A program made the translations under genes and the position numbers. Source: Candidatus Omnitrophota bacterium (GTDB taxonomy: Bacteria; Ratteibacteria; UBA8468; B48-G9; JAFGKM01). From it: a stretch of 10,672 nt of DNA. Positions 1 to 6,253 of this stretch are shown piece by piece. The stretch's first letter is position 1. Each line of letters begins with the position of its first letter. Location: assembly GCA_023819545.1 (NCBI GenBank), contig JAMWCA010000034.1:1-10672 (forward strand), in the 5' to 3' direction. The notes under the pieces were generated by a model, which had not been told where the DNA came from, searched no databases, and was given only the letters and a program-made list of their open reading frames with translations.

Positions 1-399
1 CATTTACTTGCAAAGGAAAACCCAAGCGATAGTGCTTTAAGAAGATTTATAAGAGAAATTGGAAAAGATATGAAAGCACTTTTTATACTTGCAAAAAGTG
101 ATTTGACAAGTAGAAATCCGAAGAAGGTTAGAGATGCCCTTGAGCGCCTTAGCAAACTTGAAGAAAGGATAAAGGAAATAAATAAAAAAGATAAAATTTC
201 TTCATTTAAACTTGCAATAAATGGTTTTGATATAATGGAAATTTTTAAAATTCCACCAAGTAAAAAAGTTGGAATTATAAAAGAACACCTTGAAAACCTT
301 GTAATTGAAAAACAACTTCCCAATAGAAAAAGATTCTTAAGAAAGTATTTAATTGAGAATGCTGAAAAGATTAAAAATTTAGATATTTTACAAACATGA
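1..399 (+). CDS. cca: CCA-adding enzyme (tRNA nucleotidyltransferase), 3' part only
   Basis: This is the C-terminal 132 residues of an open frame that enters from the left edge, so the true start and the nucleotidyltransferase head lie outside the window. The visible part matches the tail of class II tRNA nucleotidyltransferases/poly(A) polymerases, which rebuild the 3' CCA end of tRNA in the cytoplasm. Typical features are the 'ALRRFIREIG' stretch at residues 13-22, which follows the helical neck. The tail then has the 'LAINGFDIMEIF' block (about residues 72-83), 'KKVGIIKEHLENLV' just after it, and the 'LPNRKRFLRKYL' segment. The catalytic DxD motif cannot be checked. An internal ATG at 70 exists, but the frame is open and family-like before it, so it is not the start. 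The stop overlaps the next gene's start in ATGA, which suggests translational coupling to a glycosyltransferase that is functionally unrelated. A more general poly(A)-polymerase-family protein is the only serious alternative. Confidence 0.85.
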   Translation, partial: HLLAKENPSDSALRRFIREIGKDMKALFILAKSDLTSRNPKKVRDALERLSKLEERIKEINKKDKISSFKLAINGFDIMEIFKIPPSKKVGIIKEHLENLVIEKQLPNRKRFLRKYLIENAEKIKNLDILQT

Positions 400-1535
400 A
401 AATTGGAATAGATATTACTCCTTTTTTAAAAAAAAGAAAAACTGGAATTAGTTGGTATACCTATTATCTCATAAAAAATCTTGCAAAGATTGATAGAGAG
501 AATTTTTATATTCTTTTTGGTTGTTCAATAAAAAATTTTAAAGATAGATTTCTTTTAAAGAAAGAAATTCTTTCCGAAAATTTTAATATAGATGTTAAAA
601 TGCTCTCAAGTAATCTAATTTCTTCACTTTTATTATTCTTTCCTATAGAATTTATCCATGGTAAATTTGATATTATACATATTTTAATTCATCCTTATTA
701 TTGTTTACATTTATCAGGGAAACTTGTTATAACTTTTCATGATATTGCTCATCTTATTTTTCCTGAAATGTTTTCTCTTTTTGAGGTTGAAACATTTAAA
801 TTTGCAGCAAAAAGAGCTGTGAAAAAAGCAGACAGAATAATAGCGGTCTCAGAATCTACTAAAAATGACTTAATAAAATATCTAAATGTTAAACCAGACA
901 AAATAAGAGTAATTCATTTAGGACTTTACGATTTTTTTTATGAAATTTTTGATGAGGATATGATAGAGAAAGTTAAATTAAAGTATGGGATAAGGAAAAA
1001 ATATATACTTTCTGTTGGAACTATTGAACCAAAGAAAAATCATATTAGATTATTAAACGCATTTGTAAAAATTAAGGAAAAAATAAATGATTATCAACTT
1101 ATTATTTGTGGTAAACCAGGATGGAAGTTTAGAGAATTTTATAAAAGATTAAGTGAAATAAATGACAAAATAAGAAAGGATATTATTGTCACAAATTATG
1201 TTCCTTTGAGAGATTTAACTATATTATATAAAGAAGCAGATATTTTTACCTTTCCTTCATTATATGAAGGATTTGGCTTACCAATACTTGAAGCAATGAA
1301 ATGTGGTATTCCTGTTATAACTTCAAATATTTCTTCAATGCCAGAAGTTGCCGGAGATGCAGCATTACTTATAAATCCAGAAGATGAAGATGATATTGCA
1401 AATGCTATATTAAAACTTATAGAGGATAAAGAATTAAGAGAAAATTTGATAAAGAAAGGTCTTGAAAGAGTTAGATTATTTACTTGGGAAAACACAGCAA
1501 AAAAAACTCTAAAAGTATATAAAGAATTAATCTAG
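396..1535 (+). CDS. GT4-family glycosyltransferase (first paralogue)
   Basis: A 379-residue retaining GT-B glycosyltransferase of family GT4, probably transferring a sugar from a nucleotide-sugar to a lipid-linked glycan at the cytoplasmic face of the membrane. The N-terminal acceptor domain opens with 'MKIGID...KTGISWYTYYLIKNL' elements and has 'HDIAH' at 115-119. The C-terminal donor domain begins near 'SVGTIEPKKN' (206-215). It contains the diagnostic E-x7-E motif 'EGFGLPILE' (E291, E299) and ends with 'LFTWENTAKKTL'. These are hallmarks of mannosyl/glucosyl-type GT4 enzymes; the actual sugar cannot be read from sequence. There is no signal peptide. The start overlaps the cca stop by 4 bases with no Shine-Dalgarno motif, so expression probably relies on coupling. 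It closely resembles the GT4 gene at 4534-5685, which indicates an ancient duplication. The family is certain; the substrate is unknown. Confidence 0.93.
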   Translation: MKIGIDITPFLKKRKTGISWYTYYLIKNLAKIDRENFYILFGCSIKNFKDRFLLKKEILSENFNIDVKMLSSNLISSLLLFFPIEFIHGKFDIIHILIHPYYCLHLSGKLVITFHDIAHLIFPEMFSLFEVETFKFAAKRAVKKADRIIAVSESTKNDLIKYLNVKPDKIRVIHLGLYDFFYEIFDEDMIEKVKLKYGIRKKYILSVGTIEPKKNHIRLLNAFVKIKEKINDYQLIICGKPGWKFREFYKRLSEINDKIRKDIIVTNYVPLRDLTILYKEADIFTFPSLYEGFGLPILEAMKCGIPVITSNISSMPEVAGDAALLINPEDEDDIANAILKLIEDKELRENLIKKGLERVRLFTWENTAKKTLKVYKELI

Positions 1536-1545
1536 AAATTGACAC

Positions 1546-1575
1546 TTGTAATTTTGCTAAAAGAAGTGATATAAT
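1546..1575 (+). promoter_or_regulatory. Candidate sigma-70-type promoter with extended -10
   Basis: TTGTAA (1546-1551) and a perfect TATAAT (1570-1575) are separated by 18 bases, and TG at 1567-1568 gives an extended -10 (TGnTATAAT). Transcription would start near 1582, leaving a leader of about 65 bases before the GT2 gene at 1648. A perfect TTGACA at 1539-1544 lies nearby, but its 25-base distance is too long for normal use with this -10. A 6-bp inverted repeat, ACACTT (1542-1547) and AAGTGT (1580-1585), brackets the -10 and could be an operator, though it is short. The promoter would separate the downstream glycosyltransferase group from the cca/GT4 unit. Confidence 0.55.
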
Positions 1576-1628
1576 TGAAAAGTGTTGCTAATTTTTATTA
1601 AGTATTAACGAGTTATTAATAAAAACGA

Positions 1629-1649
1629 ATTTTAAATTGACGTTAAAAT
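1629..1649. repeat. ATTTTAA-7-TTAAAAT inverted repeat at a start codon
   Basis: The 7-base arms ATTTTAA (1629-1635) and TTAAAAT (1643-1649) are perfect complements with a 7-base loop that contains TTGAC. The right arm includes the first two bases of the start codon of the GT2 gene. Related repeats occur before the genes at 5750 and 8757. A purely A/T stem would be weak in RNA, so a DNA-level protein site is the more plausible role if there is one; chance in A/T-rich DNA is also possible. Confidence 0.3.
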
Positions 1650-2580
1650 GAAAGAAAATAAGGTGCCAAAAGTTTCAATAATAATACCAACTTATAATAG
1701 AGCAAAAATGCTTTCACGAGCCATAAAGAGTGTTTTAAATCAAACATTTCAAGATTTTGAACTAATTATAGTTGATGATGGTTCTACTGATAATACAAAA
1801 GAAGTTGTTGAAAATTTTCAAAAGCAAGATTCAAGAATAAATTATATTTGGATGGAAAATTCTGGAAGACCTGCAAAACCAAGAAATATTGGGATAAAAA
1901 ATTCTAAAGGTAAATATATTGCTTTTTTAGATGATGATGATGAATGGATGCCAGAAAAATTAGAAAAACAGATTATACTTTTTGAAAATTCTAATATAAA
2001 CAAATTAGGTTTTGTTGGATGTAATATTCTTAATATAGACACTCTAAAAAACTTTAATAAAATATATAAAATGCCAAGGATAAGAAAGCTTTTTAAACAC
2101 TTATTGATAAGAAATTTTCTTATGACTCCTTCTATTTTAGTGAAAAAATCAGTGATAGAAGATGTAGGTTTATTTGACGAAAATTTCGAAGTAGCAGATG
2201 ACTGGGATATGTGGATTAGAATTAGTCAAAAATATGACTTTGATTTTGTAGATGAAGTGTTAGTTAAAAGATATATTCACACTCAAAGTATTACGCAAAG
2301 TTCTTCTATAGAGAAAATAATAAAGGAAGAGTTATATTTTATAAATAAGTATAAATCCTATTATTCTATAAGAGCTTATATGAAAAGAAAAGAAGGTTTA
2401 CAAAACTTATACATAAAGATGGCTAGGTTACATATAAAAAACAATGATATATATGCAGGAAGAGAATATTTTAAAAAAGCAATCACTATCTGTCCTTATT
2501 TACCAAAAGGTTATTTTAATTTCTTTCTTTCCATGTTTGGAGCTAAATTTTACAAATTAATAATGAAACATAAATTATAA
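1648..2580 (+). CDS. GT2-family glycosyltransferase
   Basis: A 310-residue inverting GT-A glycosyltransferase of family GT2. The nucleotide-binding N-terminus reads 'VSIIIPTYNRA' (9-19) followed by 'IVDDGSTDN' (41-49). The metal/nucleotide-binding acidic cluster is 'LDDDDEW' (94-100), and the likely catalytic acidic segment is 'ADDWDMW' (183-189), the ED-type motif of this family. The C-terminal 55 residues (about 254-300) form helical, weakly TPR-like sequence ('MARLHIKNNDIYAGREYFKKA') that many GT2 enzymes carry after the catalytic domain. No membrane span is obvious. The most likely role is adding one sugar to a surface polysaccharide or glycolipid intermediate in the cytoplasm. The upstream gap has a promoter candidate, but there is no Shine-Dalgarno sequence before this ATG. 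An ATTTTAA/TTAAAAT inverted repeat touches the start codon. The sugar specificity is not predictable. Confidence 0.92.
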   Translation: MKENKVPKVSIIIPTYNRAKMLSRAIKSVLNQTFQDFELIIVDDGSTDNTKEVVENFQKQDSRINYIWMENSGRPAKPRNIGIKNSKGKYIAFLDDDDEWMPEKLEKQIILFENSNINKLGFVGCNILNIDTLKNFNKIYKMPRIRKLFKHLLIRNFLMTPSILVKKSVIEDVGLFDENFEVADDWDMWIRISQKYDFDFVDEVLVKRYIHTQSITQSSSIEKIIKEELYFINKYKSYYSIRAYMKRKEGLQNLYIKMARLHIKNNDIYAGREYFKKAITICPYLPKGYFNFFLSMFGAKFYKLIMKHKL

Positions 2581-2596
2581 ATTAGAGAAAATTTTC

Positions 2597-2624
2597 TTGA
2601 GTATATAGTTTTTGGCATTATAGA
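2597..2624 (+). promoter_or_regulatory. Weak candidate promoter before second GT2 gene
   Basis: TTGAGT (2597-2602) and TATAGA (2619-2624) are spaced by 16 bases in the 60-base gap before the GT2 gene at 2641. Both hexamers depart from consensus. The -35 abuts a perfect 12-base palindrome, AGAAAATTTTCT (2586-2597). The gene may equally be read through from the preceding gene, so this is a tentative call. Confidence 0.25.
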
Positions 2625-2640
2625 AATATCAAAAAATGTC

Positions 2641-3717
2641 ATGGTTAAATGGCCAAAAATTTTTATAATTATAGTAAACTGGAATGGATGGAAGGATACA
2701 ATTGAATGTTTGGAGTCATTACTTTTAATTAAATACCCAAATTATAAAATAATTGTAATTGATAATGGTTCAACGGATAATTCATTAGATTATATGATTG
2801 AATGGGCAAAAGGTAATATTGAAGTAAAAAGTAAATTTATAACATTTGTTTCTAAAAAACCAATCAAATTTTCTTTGATAGATTGGCAAAAATTTGCTTA
2901 TATTTCTGATGATTCACTTATTGTATTTATAAAAAGTGAAAAAAATTTAGGATATTCAGGAGGAAATAATATTGGGATTAAGTATGCTTTAAAAAACAAG
3001 GCGGATTTTATTTTAATTTTAAATAATGATACTGTTGTAAATGAGAATATTTTAACAGAATTTTTATCAGCATATAAGAAATTTGGGAAAGCATGTTATG
3101 GAGCAAAATTTTATTATTATTTTCATCCTGAAAAAATTGAATTTAGTGGTATAATATTTGATTTTTTAAGAATGAGTTTTTTTCATTCCCATACTGATTC
3201 AAAAAAATTTAAAGAAATTTATTATGCCTATGGAGCCGGCTTTTTTTTACCATGTAGTATTATTGAAGAAGTTGGTCTTTTTGATGAAAGATTATTACTA
3301 TTTGAGGAAAATGATTTATGCTGTAGAATTAAAAGAAAAGGTTATAAAATTATTTTAGTCCCTAAAGCAGTTATTTACCATAAACATTCTTCTTCATTTA
3401 AAAAAAGTAAAATTAGTGCTGAGTATTTTTATACAAGAAGTAGATTTTTATGGGCTGAAAAGAATTTAAATATTATCTGGAGAGTATGGCTTTTTTTTGT
3501 TTTTTTTTGTGAAGTTTTATGGCTCTATTTAAGATTTTTCTTATTTGAAATTCTATGGTTTTTTTTGTTATTTTTATATGAAGTTATGAAGGGCTTAAAT
3601 AATAAAAAAGAAAAATTTTTGTGTTTTAAAGAAAACTTAAACTATAGATTGTTAAGAGGAAAAGCGAAAATACAAGGGTTTAAAGATTATATTGAAAAGA
3701 GGTTTTATATGCCATGA
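2641..3717 (+). CDS. GT2-family glycosyltransferase, rhamnosyltransferase-like, with hydrophobic C-terminus
   Basis: A 358-residue GT-A enzyme of family GT2, of the subgroup often annotated as rhamnosyltransferase (WbbL/RfbN-like). Motifs in order are 'IVNWNGW' (11-17), 'DNGSTDNS' (41-48), 'NLGYSGGNNIG' (102-112), the metal-binding 'LNNDT' (127-131), and the catalytic-region 'FDERLLLFEENDLCCRI' (214-230) with 'YHKHSSS' after it. The roughly 50-residue insertion between 'DNGSTD' and 'GGNNIG' is common in this subgroup. Residues about 278-315 are strongly hydrophobic and aromatic (WLFFVFFCEVLWLY and on), which fits membrane association at the inner leaflet, near a lipid-linked acceptor. The gene has several T8-T9 runs, and the frame is intact. 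There is no Shine-Dalgarno before the ATG. Its stop overlaps the next start in ATGA. Rhamnose as donor is inferred only from family resemblance. Confidence 0.9.
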   Translation: MVKWPKIFIIIVNWNGWKDTIECLESLLLIKYPNYKIIVIDNGSTDNSLDYMIEWAKGNIEVKSKFITFVSKKPIKFSLIDWQKFAYISDDSLIVFIKSEKNLGYSGGNNIGIKYALKNKADFILILNNDTVVNENILTEFLSAYKKFGKACYGAKFYYYFHPEKIEFSGIIFDFLRMSFFHSHTDSKKFKEIYYAYGAGFFLPCSIIEEVGLFDERLLLFEENDLCCRIKRKGYKIILVPKAVIYHKHSSSFKKSKISAEYFYTRSRFLWAEKNLNIIWRVWLFFVFFCEVLWLYLRFFLFEILWFFLLFLYEVMKGLNNKKEKFLCFKENLNYRLLRGKAKIQGFKDYIEKRFYMP

Positions 3718-4550
3718 GGTTTGATTTGTGTATAGCATATAGAATTAATGCACAAAATTCTAAAGTAAAAAGACCAATATTTCAAAGCGATAAGTTAAAC
3801 TTATCTAAACTTTGTTTAGAGTCATTCAAGAGAGCATTAGGTAATTTAAAATTTAAACTTATAGTTATTTTTGATAGATGTCCTTCCTTATATGAAGACC
3901 TATTTTTGCAAAAGTTTAATAAAGAAGATTTAGAATTTATACATATTGAAAAAGTTATGAGTAAAATTTATGGAAATAATGCTTATACATTTTTAAGACA
4001 AATAGATATCTTGGTAAATCAAACATACTCTGAAAATGTTTATTTTGCAGAAGATGACTATTTATATATTCCCAATGGAATTGCTATATTACTAGAATTT
4101 CTTAAAAAAACAAAAGCAGATTTTGTTACTCCTTATGACCATCTTGACTATTATACTTTAAATTTACATAACTATAAAAAAGAAGTTATTCAATATGGAA
4201 ATTATTTATGGAAATCAGTAGGTTCAACTTGTTGCACTTTTTTATCTACAATCAAAACATTGCGAGAAACAAGACATATTTTAGAAAAATATAAGTTTAT
4301 AAGTGATGCTTCAATGTGGTTTATCCTAACAAAGAAGAAAAAAATCTTTCCATTTAAATTTTTAAGACATAATTTTTTAATGTGGGCATTTGGATGTAAA
4401 CAACTTTTATTTGGGAAAAAATATACTCTGTGGGCTCCTCAACCATCTATTGCAACACATATGGTTAATAAATTTTTGGCTCCAGGTGTAAATTGGAATA
4501 ATTTTATAGAAAAATTATTGAAAGAGGAGATAAATGAAAATAGGGATTGA
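3714..4550 (+). CDS. Unrecognised protein, possible GT-A-type glycosyltransferase
   Basis: A 278-residue protein that I cannot assign to a named family. It lies inside the glycosyltransferase run, overlapping the preceding gene by 4 bases (ATGA) and the following GT4 gene by 17 bases, so it is very probably translated as part of the same unit. Features that suggest a GT-A fold are an N-terminal strand 'FDLCIAYRIN' (3-12), a second strand ending in 'LIVIFDRCPS' (49-58), and 'NVYFAEDDYLYIPNGI' (108-123). In the last, EDD (113-115) sits where a DxD metal-binding motif would be. 'DFVTPYDHLDYY' (136-147), 'SVGSTCCTF' (168-176) and 'ISDASMW' (196-202) look like acceptor-side or catalytic loops. No signal peptide or membrane span is visible. 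The glycosyltransferase assignment is inference from context and fold-like motifs; it could instead be a non-sugar transferase or modifying enzyme. Confidence 0.6.
   Translation: MRFDLCIAYRINAQNSKVKRPIFQSDKLNLSKLCLESFKRALGNLKFKLIVIFDRCPSLYEDLFLQKFNKEDLEFIHIEKVMSKIYGNNAYTFLRQIDILVNQTYSENVYFAEDDYLYIPNGIAILLEFLKKTKADFVTPYDHLDYYTLNLHNYKKEVIQYGNYLWKSVGSTCCTFLSTIKTLRETRHILEKYKFISDASMWFILTKKKKIFPFKFLRHNFLMWAFGCKQLLFGKKYTLWAPQPSIATHMVNKFLAPGVNWNNFIEKLLKEEINENRD
4524..4529 (+). promoter_or_regulatory. Shine-Dalgarno site for second GT4 gene
   Basis: GAGGAG lies 4 bases before the ATG at 4534, inside the end of the preceding gene. It is one of the few clear Shine-Dalgarno sites in the window and supports this start, even though it makes the two genes overlap by 17 bases. 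Confidence 0.75.
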
Positions 4551-5685
4551 TGCAAATCCTTTATTAGATGAGAAAAAGACAGGAATTGGGTGGTATGCAT
4601 ATAATCTAATTAAAAATATTGAAAAAGTTGATAAAGAGAATATCTATATTCTCTTTAGTAATTCCCTTTCCAGATATAAAAAAAAGTATGAAATTAAAAA
4701 AAATTTTAAATCTAAAAACTTCTATGTCTCTATAAGACCTTTTCCTTTTTTAGTTTGGAATTATGTTGTGGCAAAAATCTTTCCTTTTGAATTTTTATAT
4801 GGAAATCTTGACTTAATACATACTTTACATGTTTTAACACCCATTCCTTTAAGTTTCCATGTTAAGCAAGTGATAACAATTCATGATTTGATTCCTTTAA
4901 TAAATTTAAATTTATGTCCAACAGAAAGTTTAATTCTAAAAATTATTATTCCAAAAGCAGTTAAAAAGGCAGATATGATTATTACGGTTTCTTATAATAC
5001 CAAAAAAGATTTATTGAATCATTTTAAAATTGACTCAGAAAAAATTACAGTGATATATCCAGGACTTCACCATGAAAATATTAGACCAATAGAAGATTAT
5101 GAGAAAATTGAAGATTTAAAAAAGAAATATGGAATTTATGGTAAATATTTACTTTTTGTCGGAGCGATTGAACCAAAAAAGAATATACCAAAATTGATAG
5201 ATGCATTCATTATTGTAAAAGAAAAATTTCCTGAATTGAAACTTGTCTTATGTGGAAAAATTGGTTGGAAGGCAGAGATTTTTTATAAAAAAATGAAAGA
5301 CCTTCCAGAAAAGATTAAAAAAGATATAATTTTAACCGGCTATGTTCCAGTTTCAGATTTACCTTATCTTTATAATGGATGTGAAGTTTTTGTTTTTCCA
5401 TCATTATATGAGGGTTTTGGTTCACCAGTAGTTGAAGCAATGGGTTGTGGAGTTCCTGTCGTAACTTCTAATATATCCTCCTTACCAGAAGTTGTTGGAG
5501 ATGCAGGAATTTTGGTTAATCCTGAGAATAAAGAAGAAATAGCAGAAGCAATCTTATCTATTTTGACTGATCAAAATTTGAAAAAGACATTATCAAAAAA
5601 AGGAATAGAAAGAGCAAAGTTATTTTCATGGGAAAATACAGCAAAAAAGACATTAGAGTTATATAAAAAAGTAGTCCAAAAATAA
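4534..5685 (+). CDS. GT4-family glycosyltransferase (second paralogue)
   Basis: A 383-residue GT-B, GT4-family retaining glycosyltransferase. It aligns end to end with the protein of 396-1535: both open with 'MKIGID', share 'KTGI.WY.Y.LIKN' and 'EN.YILF', and close with 'LF.WENTAKKTL..YK'. The donor domain contains 'FVGAIEPKKN' (208-217) and the E-x7-E motif 'EGFGSPVVE' (E293, E301), followed by 'TSNISSLPEVVGDAG'. 'HDLIP' (117-121) is the N-domain motif. The first paralogue has 'GFGLPILE' where this one has 'GFGSPVVE', and the acceptor-domain region around residues 50-110 differs much more than the donor domain. This suggests a similar donor sugar but a different acceptor or linkage (inference). 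It is the last gene of the glycosyltransferase group and has a good Shine-Dalgarno site. Its position fits surface glycan assembly; specificity is unknown. Confidence 0.93.
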   Translation: MKIGIDANPLLDEKKTGIGWYAYNLIKNIEKVDKENIYILFSNSLSRYKKKYEIKKNFKSKNFYVSIRPFPFLVWNYVVAKIFPFEFLYGNLDLIHTLHVLTPIPLSFHVKQVITIHDLIPLINLNLCPTESLILKIIIPKAVKKADMIITVSYNTKKDLLNHFKIDSEKITVIYPGLHHENIRPIEDYEKIEDLKKKYGIYGKYLLFVGAIEPKKNIPKLIDAFIIVKEKFPELKLVLCGKIGWKAEIFYKKMKDLPEKIKKDIILTGYVPVSDLPYLYNGCEVFVFPSLYEGFGSPVVEAMGCGVPVVTSNISSLPEVVGDAGILVNPENKEEIAEAILSILTDQNLKKTLSKKGIERAKLFSWENTAKKTLELYKKVVQK

Positions 5686-5714
5686 GAGATTGAATTTAAA
5701 AATTCTGTTTAACA

Positions 5715-5746
5715 TTGAAAAATTTTAAAATTGGATTTAAAATTTT
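5715..5746 (+). promoter_or_regulatory. Candidate promoter within an 11-bp inverted repeat, possibly leaderless
   Basis: TTGAAA (5715-5720) and TAAAAT (5738-5743) are 17 bases apart. The -10 ends only 6 bases before the ATG at 5750, so transcription would begin at or next to the start codon, giving a leaderless message; no Shine-Dalgarno is present. A perfect 11-bp inverted repeat, AAAATTTTAAA (5719-5729) and TTTAAAATTTT (5736-5746) with a 6-base loop, covers the spacer and -10. It could be an operator. It is a poor terminator candidate because the stem is all A/T and no long T-run follows. Confidence 0.4.
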
Positions 5747-5749
5747 ACT

Positions 5750-6253
5750 ATGAATTCAAAAGAGATTATATGGGCACCTTGGAGAATGGGATATATTCTG
5801 AAAGTAAAAAAAAATAAATGTTTTCTTTGTGATGGTTTAAAATCAAAAAAAAATAAATATATTGTCTATAGAGGAGAACACAGTTTTGTAGTGATGAATA
5901 TTTATCCTTATAATAATGGTCATATAATGATCGCGCCTTTGAGACATATAAAGGATTTAGAAGAATTGAAGAAAGTTGAACTGGAAGAAATTGATAATTT
6001 TATTATAACTTCTGTAAGAATTTTAAAAAGAATTTTAAAGCCAGAAGGATTTAATATAGGACTTAATATTGGAAAAGTTTCTGGAGCAGGACTTGAAGAC
6101 CATTTACATATCCATATAGTTCCAAGATGGCAAGGTGATACAAATTTTATGCCAGTTATTTCAAATACAAAAGTTATTCCCCAATCATTAGATGAACTTT
6201 CAAAAATTCTAAAAAGAGAATTTAAAAAAGGGATAAAAAATGTATATCGCTGA
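5750..6253 (+). CDS. HIT-family protein, Ap4A phosphorylase/hydrolase-like
   Basis: A 167-residue histidine-triad protein. The catalytic triad is 'HLHIHIVPRW' (H118, H120, H122), with H120 the expected nucleophile that forms a nucleotidyl-histidine intermediate. Upstream are 'YPYNNGHIMIAPLRH' (52-66) and 'GFNIGLNIGKVSGAGLEDH' (100-118), both typical of the family. The N-terminus 'WAPWRMGYI' (8-16) and the pair 'CFLC' (C24, C27) match the bacterial branch annotated as Ap4A phosphorylase-like, where the cysteines help bind zinc. The likely substrate is a dinucleoside polyphosphate or another nucleotidyl-linked compound in the cytoplasm. The gene overlaps the endonuclease Q homologue by 14 bases, so the two are probably produced together. 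This raises the possibility that the HIT protein clears adenylated DNA ends, as aprataxin does, but nothing in the sequence proves it. Length and motifs are complete. Confidence 0.88.
   Translation: MNSKEIIWAPWRMGYILKVKKNKCFLCDGLKSKKNKYIVYRGEHSFVVMNIYPYNNGHIMIAPLRHIKDLEELKKVELEEIDNFIITSVRILKRILKPEGFNIGLNIGKVSGAGLEDHLHIHIVPRWQGDTNFMPVISNTKVIPQSLDELSKILKREFKKGIKNVYR

Noticed and set aside
70..399. A separate small gene starting at the ATG at 70
   Set aside because: The same frame is open to the left edge and already encodes family-typical CCA-enzyme sequence before position 70, so this is the tail of a truncated larger gene.
1196..1495. Open frame of 99 codons on the - strand, and similar - strand frames at 1842-2042, 5920-6270, 6952-7134 and 7029-7226
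   Set aside because: Each lies opposite a well-supported gene with recognisable domains, and the serine/phenylalanine/isoleucine-rich products show no motif; they are reading-frame shadows of A/T-rich coding DNA.
1539..1575. Perfect TTGACA (1539-1544) used together with TATAAT (1570-1575)
   Set aside because: The spacer is 25 bases, too long for a sigma-70 promoter; TTGTAA at 1546-1551 with 18 bases fits better.
1613..1622. Palindrome TTATTAATAA in the 1536-1647 gap
   Set aside because: A ten-base A/T-only palindrome is expected by chance in such sequence, and nothing nearby supports a binding site.
2611..2627. TTGGCAT stretch as a possible sigma-54 promoter before the gene at 2641
   Set aside because: The -24-like TTGGCA is present, but no TTGC -12 element follows at the required spacing.
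3177..3566. T-runs of 7-9 bases in the GT2 gene (3177-3183, 3241-3248, 3491-3498, 3500-3508, 3559-3566) as possible phase-variation tracts
   Set aside because: The frame is intact, and equally long A-runs occur in the HIT gene (A9 at 5806-5814 and 5845-5853), which is not a surface gene, so the runs follow from base composition.
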